Positions 48,660-59,580 of a DNA stretch of 64,000 nucleotides are shown here, one piece after another (the first letter of the stretch is position 1; each line of letters begins with the position of its first letter). Source of the stretch: Impatiens glandulifera (Eukaryota > Streptophyta > Magnoliopsida > Ericales > Balsaminaceae); assembly GCF_907164915.1 (NCBI RefSeq), contig NC_061862.1, positions 92,583,995 through 92,647,994 on the forward strand, written 5' to 3'. The notes beneath the pieces were generated by a model. It did not search any database and had not been told where the DNA came from. It saw only the letters and a program-made list of their open reading frames with translations. Position numbers and translations under genes: made by a program.

Positions 48660-49919
48660 TGTTAGGATCGGGGACGCCCTTGGAGGACCGGGGGTGTTTT
48701 CCAGTTTAGAAAGGGTGGCCGCTTACAACACACACACTACTTGGTGATAGTCCGGTTAAAGACTAAAACCGTTCTCAGCACTGCACAGCCTGTCACAGAC
48801 TCTTGAACCGGTGTTCAAGGGCGGAAGTGTCTGTTTCAGGTTGAAGCAACTTTTGCGACTTTTAGATGATGTTTAAGGAGGAAGATGTTTAATGAGAGTG
48901 AGTGACCGGTTTTGGAAGTATGATTGGTTTGCGGTTTTATGGTAAGATAGCGGGAAATTAAAGCGAAATGAAAGAACACAAGACACGGAAATTTGTTTAT
49001 GGATGTTCAGAGCAAACCCTCCTACGTCACCCCTTCTTCTCAGGTTATGAGAAGGATCTCCACTAACTCTTTAGAGTTACAATTTACACTTCCGGTCGAG
49101 CCCAACTTCGCTACTCGCCGGTTACACCAAACTCACACTTTGATGTAATACAACACAACACAATACTCACACACAAGGGTTTCCGGTTTTAGGCAAACCG
49201 ACTTTAGAATACAGAACTTTATCTCTCTAGAATTGAATGCTTTATGACTTTTACAATTTCAACTGCTCAATTTCTCGTATTCACTGCTGCGTTGAATGAG
49301 GACGTTTGATCTTCCTTTTATAGCTGAAAGTAGCTAACGGCTACTTTCTTCTCTCTCTTGCGGATTGGTTGATCATTAGCACGCCTATCTGCAGGAGGAT
49401 TTCTTGCACGCTTCAACTTCCTCAACACCTGGCATTCATGCAGGTGACTCTGAGCAGATGATGACATAACCGGTTTTCAGATTGATACACGTGTTGAACA
49501 TCCGCTTCCGGTCGTCAGCATCGGATCACCAAGGCATCATTGCTTTCCTCCCATGCTTCTGATCGGATCCGATCTTCTTTTATCTTTTCGAGACACGTTT
49601 CCTCCGTCACAGTACGTCACTCTTGAGATTTGAATCTTCTGACTTTTGATCTGTACTTTCCGGTTTCTGTGTCTTTGTGCATTATGATCCGGTTGAAGTG
49701 TATTCTTCTGTTCTTTGCTAACCGGTTGCTTGAAAAAGTGAAGCCGGTTCCTGTGATCATTTGTCTTGATCACTTGAAGCCGGTTTCTTTGATGTAATAG
49801 CAGCTGGTTATTGATGCACGATTTCCGGTTCCGGTTTGTTCAGTACCTGCACATGAAGTTTAATTTCTGTTTAGTTTGTCTGGCCGGTTCCAAAATTAAT
49901 CTACTTAATTTTTCTATCA
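48660..49919 (-). repeat. 3' LTR of the inner Copia
   Basis: 1260 bp. Carries the minus-strand promoter TATAAAAGGA at 49322-49313 and many CCGGTT motifs. A 78-codon ORF inside it also appears in the other LTR and is not thought to be a gene. Confidence 0.95.
49313..49322 (-). promoter_or_regulatory. TATA box in the 3' LTR
   Basis: TATAAAAGGA on minus; in this LTR it would drive outward transcription toward lower coordinates, into the outer Copia. Confidence 0.6.
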
Positions 49920-50080
49920 ATTTCTCCCTTTTTGATTATTTAGAATAAATATTCAAAAATTGTAATGTGTGGCCGGTTTTAAGAAAATTAACTTACTTAA
50001 TTTTTCTATCAATTTCTCCCTTTTTGATTATTTAGAATAAATATTCAAAACTTGTAATGTATGGCCGGTTTTAAAGATTT
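49903..50080 (-). repeat. Duplicated PPT / LTR-end segment, 92-bp period
   Basis: The segment from ACTTAATTTTTCTATCA through the PPT and a following AT-rich stretch is present twice in tandem (starting 49903 and 49995). The left unit spans the real LTR boundary, while the right unit is a second PPT plus 17 nt of LTR-end sequence inside the element. Confidence 0.85.
49920..49933 (-). other. Polypurine tract adjacent to the 3' LTR
   Basis: AAAAAGGGAGAAAT on minus, directly before the 3' LTR. An identical second copy is at 50025-50012. Confidence 0.8.
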
Positions 50081-50275
50081 TGAGAGAACGTGTTTGAAAA
50101 ACATGTGTTTGATTTTTGATAAGTGTATGTTTTGAAAAATATGAGAGATAGGTGAACTTGTATGTTTTGAAAAACGTAGACAATATGTTTTGAAAAACAC
50201 AAAAGATAGCAAGAGTGACCAAGTTCTGAAACACATCAAAGACATAATTGTTTAAAGTAATTATGGAAATAGAGT

Positions 50276-50596
50276 TTAAGGCTTGGATGATCCCCCCTTG
50301 TCTTGCTCTTTTTCCAGTTCTTTGTCCAGACGTTTCCTTGCTTCTTCTATTCTTGCTCTGTGCTCTCTAGCACGTCTGTCAGCATCGATTACCAAACCGG
50401 CCCATACACTTGAGTGACCGGGGACCTTTTTCCTGAGGTTGAAGTTGGCACAAGCTGGTTTTGGCGGTGGACGAGGTGGAACAGTCAAGGGTCTGCAGCT
50501 TGGAGTTGCGGTGGATTCTTCGGTTGACCTTCTTTTCCGTCTGTTGAGTTCCTCCGAGTCTTCTTCTTCTTCTTCATCCAGCGGTTCCGCATTCAA
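50276..50596 (-). pseudogene. Downstream half of the extra Copia ORF
   Basis: An open frame of about 106 codons in the same frame as the 253-codon ORF above it, separated by one TAA (50647-50645) and 16 codons. Its first ATG-like start is actually TTG, so it is unlikely to be translated alone. It begins with an acidic run (DEEEEEDSEE), continues through a Pro-rich stretch (PPRPPPKP), and ends in a charged probable coiled coil. Most simply it is the tail of the extra protein, cut off by a premature stop; readthrough is possible but the bases after the stop (ACCTGT) do not match the known CARYYA leaky context. Confidence 0.6.
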
Positions 50597-50644
50597 AAGT
50601 ACCGGTTTTGTAAGGAAAAGAGAAAGACAAAAGAAAGGACAGGT

Positions 50645-51406
50645 TTAGACGTTCGATGATTCAGCTGTTTGAGCGGTTGAAGCCTCAGCCGCTTCAATTC
50701 TTCTCGCCTTAACCGCTTCCCATCGGTCGATCATCTCCTGTACTCGTTCTTTGGTGAGCACATGCCTTGGATGCAGAGTGACGAACGCTCCAGAATGGAT
50801 CTCCAGACTTGCGCAGAAACCGCTCAGCTGAGGAGCGTATCCGGTTTTGTTGGAGAGAATCATCCTCTTCAGGTTGCTGAAGATGATCCAGGACCAGTTG
50901 ACCGGTGTCCCAACCGTTACAGCTATCATCATCTCGAAAACCCTCTGAGTGTAGTAGTAACTTTTCTCTCTGCATAACACAGATTTTCCCAGAATCTCGC
51001 AGAGAATCTGGTACTTGTGAGAAAGTTTACTTTTAGCACCCCAGGGCTTAACCGGGATGTTAGATCCAGAAAACCGGCGACACATTTCTTCCATTGTCAC
51101 CGATGAATAGGTTAGGTCGGTTACCCCTTCATTGGGTAAACCGCAGTATACAGCGAAATCCGTCTCGCTGAAAAGGAACTTTTGCCCGTAAACCTGTGCG
51201 ACGAGTATCTCTCGGTGCACTTCTTTCACGGTTTCGAACAGTTCTTCGACCACAAGGTAGTCGATGATAAATCTGTTCTCAAGAAAACTCCTTAGCCCAC
51301 TTCTTTCAATGGCTAAGAACATCTCCTTGACTTCATGGTCCTCATACTGATAGATTGATTCAAAATCTGCCAGTAAGATCTTCTTGGCTAAAGGGTTGGA
51401 GTTCAT
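50645..51406 (-). CDS. Extra ORF (253 aa) downstream of pol in the inner Copia
   Basis: Starts at a real ATG (51406) and is preceded by its own TATA box about 90 bp upstream. It is sense to gag-pol, between pol and the 3' LTR, and separated from pol by about 700 bp of non-coding DNA. The protein is mostly helical in appearance, with landmarks YCGLPNEG, KSKLSHKYQILCEIL and GTPVNWSWIIFSNLKRMI. It has no signal peptide or clear membrane segment, so nothing supports a classical envelope protein. The middle part loosely recalls the 'putative plant transposon protein' domain seen in other retroelement ORFs; this is a weak impression. The function is unknown. Confidence 0.75.
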   Translation of the reverse strand: MNSNPLAKKILLADFESIYQYEDHEVKEMFLAIERSGLRSFLENRFIIDYLVVEELFETVKEVHREILVAQVYGQKFLFSETDFAVYCGLPNEGVTDLTYSSVTMEEMCRRFSGSNIPVKPWGAKSKLSHKYQILCEILGKSVLCREKSYYYTQRVFEMMIAVTVGTPVNWSWIIFSNLKRMILSNKTGYAPQLSGFCASLEIHSGAFVTLHPRHVLTKERVQEMIDRWEAVKARRIEAAEASTAQTAESSNV

Positions 51407-52107
51407 GTTTGTTTTGAGAGAGACAAGAGGGTTTTATCTCAAGAATGATTCTTGTGAATAGTAAACTTGTGATGTTTTGACAAGGATTAAGCATGGTTTA
51501 TATAGCCCGTGGATTCGGCTTAGTATTAAATGAAGTTAAGCATGCCTGATGATGTCATTGCCTATTAAATAGACTTAACTTGTTGAAGTAACTAATGGTT
51601 ATTTCCAAGGTAAATCTAATAATTACTAAGATAGCAATGATGAAAAATATCTATTGACAAGATGTAAGTTTCCCTCTCTTGATGATGGACACATGTCGTC
51701 ATCTCGATTGTGGTAAACTTGTTTTTAATTTATCATAGACTTCATTTATCAAAGCATGCACGAAAACTCGGTTAGTCATCTCAAGTTAACCGGAAAAATT
51801 CATTTCATCAGATCAGAGTGCATACGTACTAATCGGTTTTCCATGACCGGTTTTAGTATGATATTTCCGTTTTATGAAAAATAGTTGATTGATATCAACA
51901 ATTGTTCAACTTTGGATTTATCTTATCCACTTCAACCTGGTTATTTCAACCGCATAGTAAACATACATTTGATTTGAAATAATGAAGTAGTCGGGCATAA
52001 CCGGAGTTTTCCTCCCGGTTAGCATGTTTGATTTTATTAATGGCCTATTAAATTGAGAAGCTTTAGCTTCTCCCTGAACACATATCCCGGTTTTACATGC
52101 ATCATGA
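51407..52107. other. Non-coding spacer between pol and the extra ORF
   Basis: About 700 bp without an open frame on minus. It contains the internal TATA box and several CCGGTT motifs of the kind common in the LTR. Confidence 0.6.
51497..51504 (-). promoter_or_regulatory. Internal TATA box for the extra Copia ORF
   Basis: TATATAAA in GGCTATATAAACC on minus, about 91 bp upstream of the ORF start, with no upstream ATG-initiated long frame in between. It suggests a separate short mRNA. Confidence 0.5.
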
Positions 52108-55100
52108 TTATATCAATTGATTTAAATTAGTCAGACCCAGAATATTTCGAAAATGTGAAAACTTAGCTTCCTGTAGCGGTTTCGTGAAGATGTCCGCTAC
52201 TTGTTGCTCGGTTGACACATATTCCAGCCGGATGTGTTTCTCCTGAACATGCTCCCGGATGAAATGATGTCGAATGTCGATATGCTTCGTTCTTGAGTGC
52301 AACACCGGATTGTATGTAATCGCTATGGCGCTGGTGTTGTCACAGAAGATAGGAGACTCCTTTGCTTCTATTCCGAAGTCCCTGAGTTGCTGTTGAATCC
52401 AGAGGAGTTGTGCACAGCAGCTTCCAGCCGCTAAGTACTCCGCCTCTGCGGTTGACGTTGCAACGGACGTTTGCTTCTTGCTGCTCCAGGTAACTAACCG
52501 GTCACCCAGAAACTGACAAGTTCCACTTGTACTCTTTCTGTCGATTTTGCATCCCGCGTAATCGGCATCGGAATAGCTTATTAGATTGAAGCTCGAGTCT
52601 TTTGGATACCAGAGTCCCACTTCTTGAGTTCCCTTTAGATATTTTAAGATTCTCTTAGCCGCCGTATAATGAGATTGCTTTGGATTTGCCTGGAACCTCC
52701 CGCATACTCCAACCGCAAACAGAATATCAGGTCGGCTAGCTGTGAGATATAACAGCGAACCGATCATTCCTCGATATGCTGTGATGTCAACCGCTTGACC
52801 ATCATCATCTTTGTCCAGCTTCACGGAAGGACTCATTGGCGTAGCTGCTTCGGCACAAGTATCCATCCCAAATCTCTTCAGCAATTCAGATGTATACTTC
52901 GGTTGGCTGATAAAGATTCCGGCTTCCAACTGCTTAACCTGAAGTCCTAGAAAGAAACTCATTTCCCCCATCATACTCATTTGAAATCTATCAGTCATCA
53001 TTTTCGAAAATTTGTCACATAGCTTTGGATCGGTTGATCCGAATATGATGTCATCAACATAAATTTGAACAAGTAAAATTTGCTCCTTTCTTTCAAATTT
53101 AAATAAGGTTTTATCTACTGAACCGATTGTAAATTTGTGATCAAAAAGAAATTGAGTCAAAGTATCGTACCAAGCTCTTGGTGCTTGTTTCAAACCGTAA
53201 AGGGCTTTATTCAGCCGGTAAACGTGATTTTCATGTTCTGAATTTTTGAAACCTGGAGGTTGATTAACATACACCTCTTCATTTACTTTACCGTTTAGAA
53301 AAGCGCTTTTTACATCCATTTGATAAACTTTAAACTTTTTGAAAGCTGCATATGCTAAAAATATTCTAATGGCCTCAAGTCTAGCTACAGGTGCGAATGA
53401 TTCTTCAAAATCAATTCCTTCTTCCTGTTTATATCCTTGAGCCACTAACCTGGCTTTGTTCCTCGTAACTAAACCGTTTTCATCGAGTTTATTTCTGAAT
53501 ACCCATCGTGTGCCTATAACCGGTTTATTTTTCGGTCTAGGAACTAGGTACCAGACTTTATTTCTCTCAAACTCGTTTAATTCCTCTTGCATTGCCAAGA
53601 TCCAATCTGGATCTGACAATGCTTCATCCACCTTTTTCGGCTCAATTTGTGATATGAAAGCAGAGTTTCCATAGTGATCCAAATTTTGTTGCCTAGTTCG
53701 GACGGGTGAGGATATGTTACCTATTACTAGTTCAAGAGGATGATTTTTGTTCCTTCTGAGGTTAATCCGAGACGTGTCTACCAAGCTTTCGGCTGGCTGA
53801 TCAAGGTTAGACAGATCGGTAGGTTGAACAGAGTCAGACCGACCGATTTCTTCAGTAGAGACTGAAGCGTCAACTTTCTGCGGTAAAGCAGCTTGATCAG
53901 GTTGAATTTCAACATCAACCGCTTGGTCCTTGACAAAGCGTCTAAAAACCGGAACCTCGTCTTCATCATCAGAATAGATATTGAAGTTTTCCATTCTGTT
54001 GTGAAGGTCGAAGGGTAATGCAGTGTTTCGCTCAACCGTTTCATCGAAAACAACGTGTGCGGTTTCTTCAACTGTTAAAGTCCTAGTATTATATACTCGG
54101 TATGCTTTACTTACAGCTGAATATCCCAACATTATTCCCTCATCGGATTTAGCATCAAAAGCGGTCAAGTACTTCTTGCCGTTATTGTGAACAAAGCATT
54201 TACTACCAAAAATTCGAAAATACCGTACATTTGGAATTTTGTCAAAATAGATTTCAAAAGGAGTTTTCGAAAATCGTTTAGTTACTAGAGATCGATTTTG
54301 TGTATAACAAGCAGTGTTGATAGCTTCAGCCCAAAACTTTTGAGCGATACCCGAATCAGCTATCATTGACCTTGCGGCTTCCTTGAGAGTTCGGTTTCTT
54401 CTCTCAGCCAGGCCGTTTTGTTGAGGAGTTCTGGCACTAGACAACTCGTGCCTAATACCGGAATCGTCAAGAAAAGTAGTTAAATTGCTATTAATGAATT
54501 CAGTTCCTCTATCACTTCTAATTTTGTTTACTCGAATAGACTTTTCATTTTGTATTCTCAAAATCAGTTTAATCAAGTTTGAAGCAACTTGATTTTTAGA
54601 AGCTAGAAAAGTAACCCAAGTAAATTTAGAATAATCGTCAATAACTACCATGGTGTAATGCATGCCTCCTAAGCTAGTTACTCTAACCGGACCGAACAAG
54701 TCCATATGCAGCAGTTCCAAACATCTTTCAGATTGATAGTTTCCTTTACTTTTAAAAGATGATTTCACTTGTTTTCCCATTTGACATGCAGTACATACTT
54801 TATCTTTTGAAAATTTAACATTTGGAAAACCATGAACTAGTTCCTTGGAACAAATAAAGTTAATCGTTTTGAAATTCAAGTGGTTTAACCGTTTATGCCA
54901 AAGCCAGTTTGAATCATTTCCGGCTATCATACACACAGGTTTTTCGAAATCAGTTTTCCAGTTTACTTTATAAATATTTCCTATCCGGTTACCGGTTAAC
55001 AGGGTTTCATCATTTTGATTCTTGACTAAGCATGAGTTTTTATGAAATTCAACTTTATAGCCCACATCACACATCTGGCTTATGCTTAATAAATTAAAAC

Positions 55101-55371
55101 TTAGCTTTTCTACCAATAACACATTATTTATGGAAAGTTCACCATGGACAATCTTACCCTTGCCCACGGTTTTACCTTTTGAGTTATCCCCAAATGTGAT
55201 GAATGCTCCTGTTTCGTATTTGATGTCGGTTAGTAGCTCCTTGTTTCCGGTCATGTGCCTTGAGCATCCACTGTCCAAGTACCATTCAGAATTCTTCAAC
55301 CGGTTGCTCCTCCTAACCTGCAGCAAATAATTATTTACAACTTTTTGGTACCCACATTTAGTTGGGTCCAT
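52108..55371 (-). CDS. Copia Pol polyprotein (PR-IN-RT-RNase H), 1087 aa
   Basis: All catalytic parts are in the Copia order. The protease has D33-S-G ([12 protein letters not shown]). The integrase zinc finger has H159/H163 and C193/C196, and the integrase core has D224, D287 and E323. The reverse transcriptase has [13 protein letters not shown] and YVDD at 771-774. RNase H has SDADYAGC and STAEAEY, ending with ADIFTKPL. No internal stop is present. Pol is in the +1 frame relative to gag and overlaps its end by 14 nt. Its ATG is in an ideal context (ACCATGG), and the pol frame is closed by a stop 12 nt upstream of that ATG. Translation would need a precise shift or reinitiation, or else an indel has split a formerly single gag-pol frame. 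Confidence 0.95.
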   Translation of the reverse strand: MDPTKCGYQKVVNNYLLQVRRSNRLKNSEWYLDSGCSRHMTGNKELLTDIKYETGAFITFGDNSKGKTVGKGKIVHGELSINNVLLVEKLSFNLLSISQMCDVGYKVEFHKNSCLVKNQNDETLLTGNRIGNIYKVNWKTDFEKPVCMIAGNDSNWLWHKRLNHLNFKTINFICSKELVHGFPNVKFSKDKVCTACQMGKQVKSSFKSKGNYQSERCLELLHMDLFGPVRVTSLGGMHYTMVVIDDYSKFTWVTFLASKNQVASNLIKLILRIQNEKSIRVNKIRSDRGTEFINSNLTTFLDDSGIRHELSSARTPQQNGLAERRNRTLKEAARSMIADSGIAQKFWAEAINTACYTQNRSLVTKRFSKTPFEIYFDKIPNVRYFRIFGSKCFVHNNGKKYLTAFDAKSDEGIMLGYSAVSKAYRVYNTRTLTVEETAHVVFDETVERNTALPFDLHNRMENFNIYSDDEDEVPVFRRFVKDQAVDVEIQPDQAALPQKVDASVSTEEIGRSDSVQPTDLSNLDQPAESLVDTSRINLRRNKNHPLELVIGNISSPVRTRQQNLDHYGNSAFISQIEPKKVDEALSDPDWILAMQEELNEFERNKVWYLVPRPKNKPVIGTRWVFRNKLDENGLVTRNKARLVAQGYKQEEGIDFEESFAPVARLEAIRIFLAYAAFKKFKVYQMDVKSAFLNGKVNEEVYVNQPPGFKNSEHENHVYRLNKALYGLKQAPRAWYDTLTQFLFDHKFTIGSVDKTLFKFERKEQILLVQIYVDDIIFGSTDPKLCDKFSKMMTDRFQMSMMGEMSFFLGLQVKQLEAGIFISQPKYTSELLKRFGMDTCAEAATPMSPSVKLDKDDDGQAVDITAYRGMIGSLLYLTASRPDILFAVGVCGRFQANPKQSHYTAAKRILKYLKGTQEVGLWYPKDSSFNLISYSDADYAGCKIDRKSTSGTCQFLGDRLVTWSSKKQTSVATSTAEAEYLAAGSCCAQLLWIQQQLRDFGIEAKESPIFCDNTSAIAITYNPVLHSRTKHIDIRHHFIREHVQEKHIRLEYVSTEQQVADIFTKPLQEAKFSHFRNILGLTNLNQLI

Positions 55372-57196
55372 GGTTGATTAGTCCCTTTGGGATCCAGACT
55401 TGAATTAGTCGGATCACTTTCCCGGTTATTGTTTTGATAATGTTTGGCTTAACTTCTTGGTCATTGCTCAAGAATGCCTTATGTGGTGATGGACTTCTTT
55501 GATGTCGGTTTTTATTATTTTTATTCGGTTTCCGGTTGGCTTTCTTTCTCTCAGGATGAAGCCATTTTTCAGATTCGTTGGGACCTACGTACTTAAGCGT
55601 TTCTTCCGGTTTTAGTTCATTTTCTGTTTGTGAACTTTTGACAAATTTTATGAACGGAAGATTATTTTTCGATAGTTTCATCCCGTTAGATTGTTTTGTT
55701 TCATTTTGTTTACTTGGATCATAACCGATACCATATCTACATTTCGGATGTCGTTTATAATTACACATTTGTTTTACTGTTTGACGTGATCTCTCCCACG
55801 CAGCAGTGACGTACATTGCTCGTTCATCAGTTTCCATTCCCGGTTGAACTGTCTTCTCATCATCCGAGAATAGTTCATCCGGTTCGTGTGTTTTAATCTT
55901 ATATGTTTCATTGTTTTCATCATTTATTTGTTCGTTTTTAGTTTCTACAGATGCTGGCATATACGCAGATATATTTCTGAACTCAGCAACCATTTGGTTG
56001 AGTGCAGAAACTAGATCTTCCTTAGTAAATTCATCAGAAGAGAAATCAAATACCTCTTCGTCGTTTGCCATGAAGCATGTTACTTTCTCATCACCATCTT
56101 CATTGTCGGAATATGCCCAGTCACTTCCACCATCAGATGCAATGAGAGCCTTTTGGATCTCCTTTCCTTCATCAGCGCGTTGATCATCATTTCTTCGGTA
56201 GTCGTTTCGTTGGTTATTGTTGTTTCCCCGATAATTGTTTCCCTGATACCGGTTGCCTTGATAATTATTCCCTTGATAGTTTCCTTCCGGTTTTCTATCA
56301 TCTCTTCTTGGTTTTCTACATTCCGACCTGAAATGTCCAAAACCATCACAGTTATAACATCTTTTGTTTGATTTATCTACATAGTTATAATTAAAGTCAT
56401 TGTTAGATGGTGGCTGACTCTTCTTTATGAATTTTCCGAATTTCTGGGCTAGCATCGCCATCACATCATCGGTTATTTGATCGGTGTTTTTGACTGGAGC
56501 CGGTGCGGTTGATACTGGAGCCGCCGGTTCCACCGATGTAACCAAAGCTCTTGTTGCGGTTGATGTAGATGTTTCATCTTCGATCCGAGAATTGATCTCG
56601 AACTCGTAGGCTTTCAAGTCCTCAAACACATCGTGCAGCTTCATCTGCCCAAGGGTGTTGGATTCCCTCATCACCATGGTCTTGATGTCCCACGTGCTTG
56701 GCAAGGATCTTAGAGCTTTGATTATCACTTCTCGGTTGTCGTACTTCTTTCCGAGTGTCTGAAGCTCGCTTACTACGCTGGTGAACCGGTTGCTAAATTC
56801 TTTCATATTTTCTCCCGGTTTCATCCTTATGTTCTCATACTTCTGCGTAGCCACCAAGATTTTATTTTCCTTGGTTCTTTCGTTTCCCTCGTGGATCTGG
56901 ATGATCGTTTCCCAGGCTTCCTTTGCATTTTCGCACTCTGATATTTTGTTCAAAGTGTTGTTGTCTATGGCTTTATAGATGTGCCTCATGCAATGGTTGT
57001 CCAGGTTGCTTCTTCTCCGATCTTCACTCGTCCACTGGCTTTCCTCCTTGTTAATCTTGATCGGTCCTTCTTTCAGGACTCGGCTCATCTCATCATCTAG
57101 CGTTATCAGATGTAGATACATCTGCTTCTTCCAACTGCTAAATGCTTCGCTGTTTAGCATTGGCGGCTTGTCGCTGTGAGTCATGCTTCCCACCAT
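55358..57196 (-). CDS. Copia Gag, 612 aa
   Basis: The capsid-like gag region (UBN2/Retrotran_gag type) spans about residues 20-205. An Ala/Pro/Thr-rich linker follows, then a CX2CX4HX4C nucleic-acid knuckle at C280-C293 ([14 protein letters not shown]) and a stretch of Asn/Gly-rich YQGNN repeats. A long charged C-terminal region ends in VWIPKGL just before the stop. Gag packages the element RNA in virus-like particles (family knowledge). The start ATG lies 28 nt after the PBS. Confidence 0.93.
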   Translation of the reverse strand: MVGSMTHSDKPPMLNSEAFSSWKKQMYLHLITLDDEMSRVLKEGPIKINKEESQWTSEDRRRSNLDNHCMRHIYKAIDNNTLNKISECENAKEAWETIIQIHEGNERTKENKILVATQKYENIRMKPGENMKEFSNRFTSVVSELQTLGKKYDNREVIIKALRSLPSTWDIKTMVMRESNTLGQMKLHDVFEDLKAYEFEINSRIEDETSTSTATRALVTSVEPAAPVSTAPAPVKNTDQITDDVMAMLAQKFGKFIKKSQPPSNNDFNYNYVDKSNKRCYNCDGFGHFRSECRKPRRDDRKPEGNYQGNNYQGNRYQGNNYRGNNNNQRNDYRRNDDQRADEGKEIQKALIASDGGSDWAYSDNEDGDEKVTCFMANDEEVFDFSSDEFTKEDLVSALNQMVAEFRNISAYMPASVETKNEQINDENNETYKIKTHEPDELFSDDEKTVQPGMETDERAMYVTAAWERSRQTVKQMCNYKRHPKCRYGIGYDPSKQNETKQSNGMKLSKNNLPFIKFVKSSQTENELKPEETLKYVGPNESEKWLHPERKKANRKPNKNNKNRHQRSPSPHKAFLSNDQEVKPNIIKTITGKVIRLIQVWIPKGLINHGPN

Positions 57197-57223
57197 TTTG
57201 ATTGCTTGAGTGCTAAGAACCTC

Positions 57224-57235
57224 GCTCTGATACCA
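57224..57235 (-). other. Primer binding site of the inner Copia
   Basis: TGGTATCAGAGC on minus, two bases inside the 5' LTR, complementary to the 3' end of initiator tRNA-Met. Confidence 0.92.
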
Positions 57236-57237
57236 CT

Positions 57238-58497
57238 TGTTAGGATCGGGGACGCCCTTGGAGGACCGGGGGTGTTTTCCGGTTTAGAAAGGGTGGCCGC
57301 TTACAACACACACACTACTTGGTGATAGTCCGGTTAAAGACTAAAACCGTTCTCAGCACTGCACAGCCTGTCACAGACTCTTGAACTGGTGTTCAAGGGC
57401 GGAAGTGTCTGTTTCAGGTTGAAGCAACTTTTGCGACTTTTAGATGATGTTTAAGGAGGAAGATGTTTAATGAGAGTGAGTGACCGGTTTTGGAAGTATG
57501 ATTGGTTTGCGGTTTTATGGTAAGATAGCGGGAAATTAAAGCGAAATGAAAGAACACAAGACACGGAAATTTGTTTATGGATGTTCGGAGCAAACCCTCC
57601 TACGTCACCCCTTCTTCTCAGGTTATGAGAAGGATCTCCACTAACTCTTTAGAGTTACAATTTACACTTCCGGTCGAGCCCAACTTCGCTACTCGCCGGT
57701 TACACCAAACTCACACTTTGATGTAATACAACACAACACAATACTCACACACAAGGGTTTCCGGTTTTAGGCAAACCGACTTTAGAATACAGAACTTTAT
57801 CTCTCTAGAATTGAATGCTTTATGACTTTTACAATTTCAACTGCTCAATTTCTCGTATTCATTGCTGCGTTGAATGATGACGTTTGATCTTCCTTTTATA
57901 GCTGAAAGTAGCTAACGGCTACTTTCTTCTCTCTCTTGCGGATTGGTTGATCATTAGCACGCCTATCTGCAGGAGGATTTCTTGCACGCTTCAACTTCCT
58001 CAACACCTGGCATTCATGCAGGTGACTCTGAGCAGATGATGACATAACCGGTTTTCAGATTGATACACGTGTTGAACATCCGCTTCCGGTCGTCAGCATC
58101 GGATCACCAAGGCATCATTGCTTTCCTCCCATGCTTCTGATCGGATCCGATCTTCTTTTATCTTTTCGAGACACGTTTCCTCCGTCACAGTACGTCACTC
58201 TTGAGATTTGAATCTTCTGACTTTTGATCTGTACTTTCCGGTTTCTGTGTCTTTGTGCATTATGATCCGGTTGAAGTGTATTCTTCTGTTCTTTGCTAAC
58301 CGGTTGCTTGAAAAAGTGAAGCCGGTTCCTGTGATCATTTGTCTTGATCACTTGAAGCCGGTTTCTTTGATGTAATAGCAGCTGGTTATTGATGCACGAT
58401 TTCCGGTTCCGGTTTGTTCAGTACCTGCACATGAAGTTTAATTTCTGTTTAGTTTGTCTGGCCGGTTCCAAAATTAATCTACTTAATTTTTCTATCA
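57238..58497 (-). repeat. 5' LTR of the inner Copia
   Basis: 1260 bp, near-identical to the 3' LTR. Contains the promoter TATA box. Confidence 0.95.
57891..57900 (-). promoter_or_regulatory. TATA box of the inner Copia promoter
   Basis: TATAAAAGGA on minus within the 5' LTR, placed to transcribe gag and pol. Confidence 0.7.
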
Positions 58498-58501
58498 TAT
58501 T

Positions 58502-58533
58502 TTATGAATTTATAGATAATTTTATGTTTTTGG

Positions 58534-58546
<13 letters not shown>
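58502..58546. repeat. Target-site tandem repeat, right unit
   Basis: Identical to 48613-48657; see the left unit. Followed by an (AT)n run to about 58564; another lies near 58778-58806. Confidence 0.85.
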
Positions 58547-58567
<21 letters not shown>

Positions 58568-58771
58568 TCATGTGAATCTAAATATCCCTAAATGATCTTA
58601 TGAGATAATTTAAATATCTCTTCGCATCAATCTTAACATCATACAATCTTAATTAATATATAACTGTTTTTTTTAATCTAAATATCCATAGTTCTAGGAA
58701 CTTAATGAATATTCATAAATCTTGAATAAATTTTTATATCTTTATACCAAATTTATTTGAAATTATCACAA

Positions 58772-58807
<36 letters not shown>

Positions 58808-58914
58808 GTAATAACATGCTTTTATTATGAATTGCATGCATATAAATTGCATACATATACATTTCATTCATATATCTACACCGATATAATTTTCTCACAT
58901 AAGTAAATTAGGAT

Positions 58915-58927
58915 GGCTCTGATACCA
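58915..58927 (-). other. Primer binding site of the outer Copia
   Basis: TGGTATCAGAGCC on minus, next to the outer 5' LTR. Confidence 0.85.
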
Positions 58928-58929
58928 AT

Positions 58930-59403
58930 TATTAGAATTATCCTAATTTAATGTGTGAGAAATTAAAATCTCAATGCGGCGGAAGCGTACCTTAATTTTA
59001 ATTAATCGCATGAATCTTCTCTTTCCTTGTAATAGAAAAAGTGTTTAATCTTCTATTTCTTTAGATTTTCTTTATGTGGAATGGTTCTTCCATTTGATGA
59101 GTAAGTCAATATGTTTCTCTCTCTCTGTTGATGGGGACGCAAAGGAGAATTGACATTACATCAAATGGGGACCATTACCATTACATATAACCAACAATGA
59201 GTTAGTTATTATGGTTTGATAATTTCTAATTTAGCCCCTTCATAAAATTAGAAATGCCACTTATGTATCATCACTTTATATTAATGACAAATACACCAAT
59301 AAGCCATAAACTTAATTTCATATTATATCACATTATTTTGGCTTATATTAAATATGACAATGCACAATTATTTATTATACAAGTGACCCTAAAAATTCCA
59401 ACA
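58930..59403 (-). repeat. 5' LTR of the outer Copia, 474 bp
   Basis: The partner of 45193-45676. Its terminal base pair has changed (TA for TG on +), and it lacks about 11 bp that the other LTR has near its start. Confidence 0.9.
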
Positions 59404-59478
59404 TACATGCACTACATGTATGGGTAGCATCGAAATAATCGATGTCACTTCATGGGTGGGATACAGGTAGTGCATGTA
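59404..59478. repeat. Perfect 12-bp inverted repeat, 75-bp hairpin
   Basis: TACATGCACTAC (59404-59415) and GTAGTGCATGTA (59467-59478) enclose about 51 bp. The left arm begins with the outer Copia's target duplication. Confidence 0.7.
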
Positions 59479-59580
59479 ATGGTAACATCGAATTAACGTC
59501 CGAGAAGAGAGAGAAATAAATAATGTGGGTCGTTTTTACGTGGCCTTCTTGCCTACACATGTTTGAAATAATTTTTTTTT

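Larger units (their letters stand above)
48660..58497 (-). mobile_element. Young Copia retrotransposon (inner), 9838 bp
   Basis: Two 1260-bp LTRs (48660-49919 and 57238-58497; TG...CA) are flanked by a perfect 5-bp duplication TATTT (48655-48659, 58498-58502). The minus-strand order is 5' LTR, PBS, gag, pol, extra ORF, PPT, 3' LTR. LTRs differ at about five positions by eye (about 0.4%), so the insertion is recent and much younger than the host element. Gag and pol are long and open. The extra ORF after pol recalls the position of env-like ORFs in SIRE/Maximus Copia elements; the lineage is an inference. Confidence 0.95.
45193..59403 (-). mobile_element. Old Copia retrotransposon (outer), split by a younger one
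   Basis: LTRs 45193-45676 and 58930-59403 are flanked by a perfect 5-bp target duplication TACAT (45188-45192 and 59404-59408). The minus-strand PBS TGGTATCAGAGCC (58927-58915) matches the initiator tRNA-Met, and the purine tract AGTGGGAGAC (45686-45677) precedes the 3' LTR. The internal region 45677-48659 plus 58503-58929 (about 3.4 kb) is heavily degraded. A complete second Copia element (48660-58497) sits inside it. Confidence 0.92.

Noticed and set aside
49537..49773. 78-codon ORF (also at 58115-58351)
   Set aside because: It lies inside the LTR, is present twice only because LTRs are duplicated, and has no family signature.
50645..51406. Retroviral-type envelope gene in the inner Copia
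   Set aside because: Only the position fits. No signal peptide, transmembrane anchor or cleavage site is visible in the translation.
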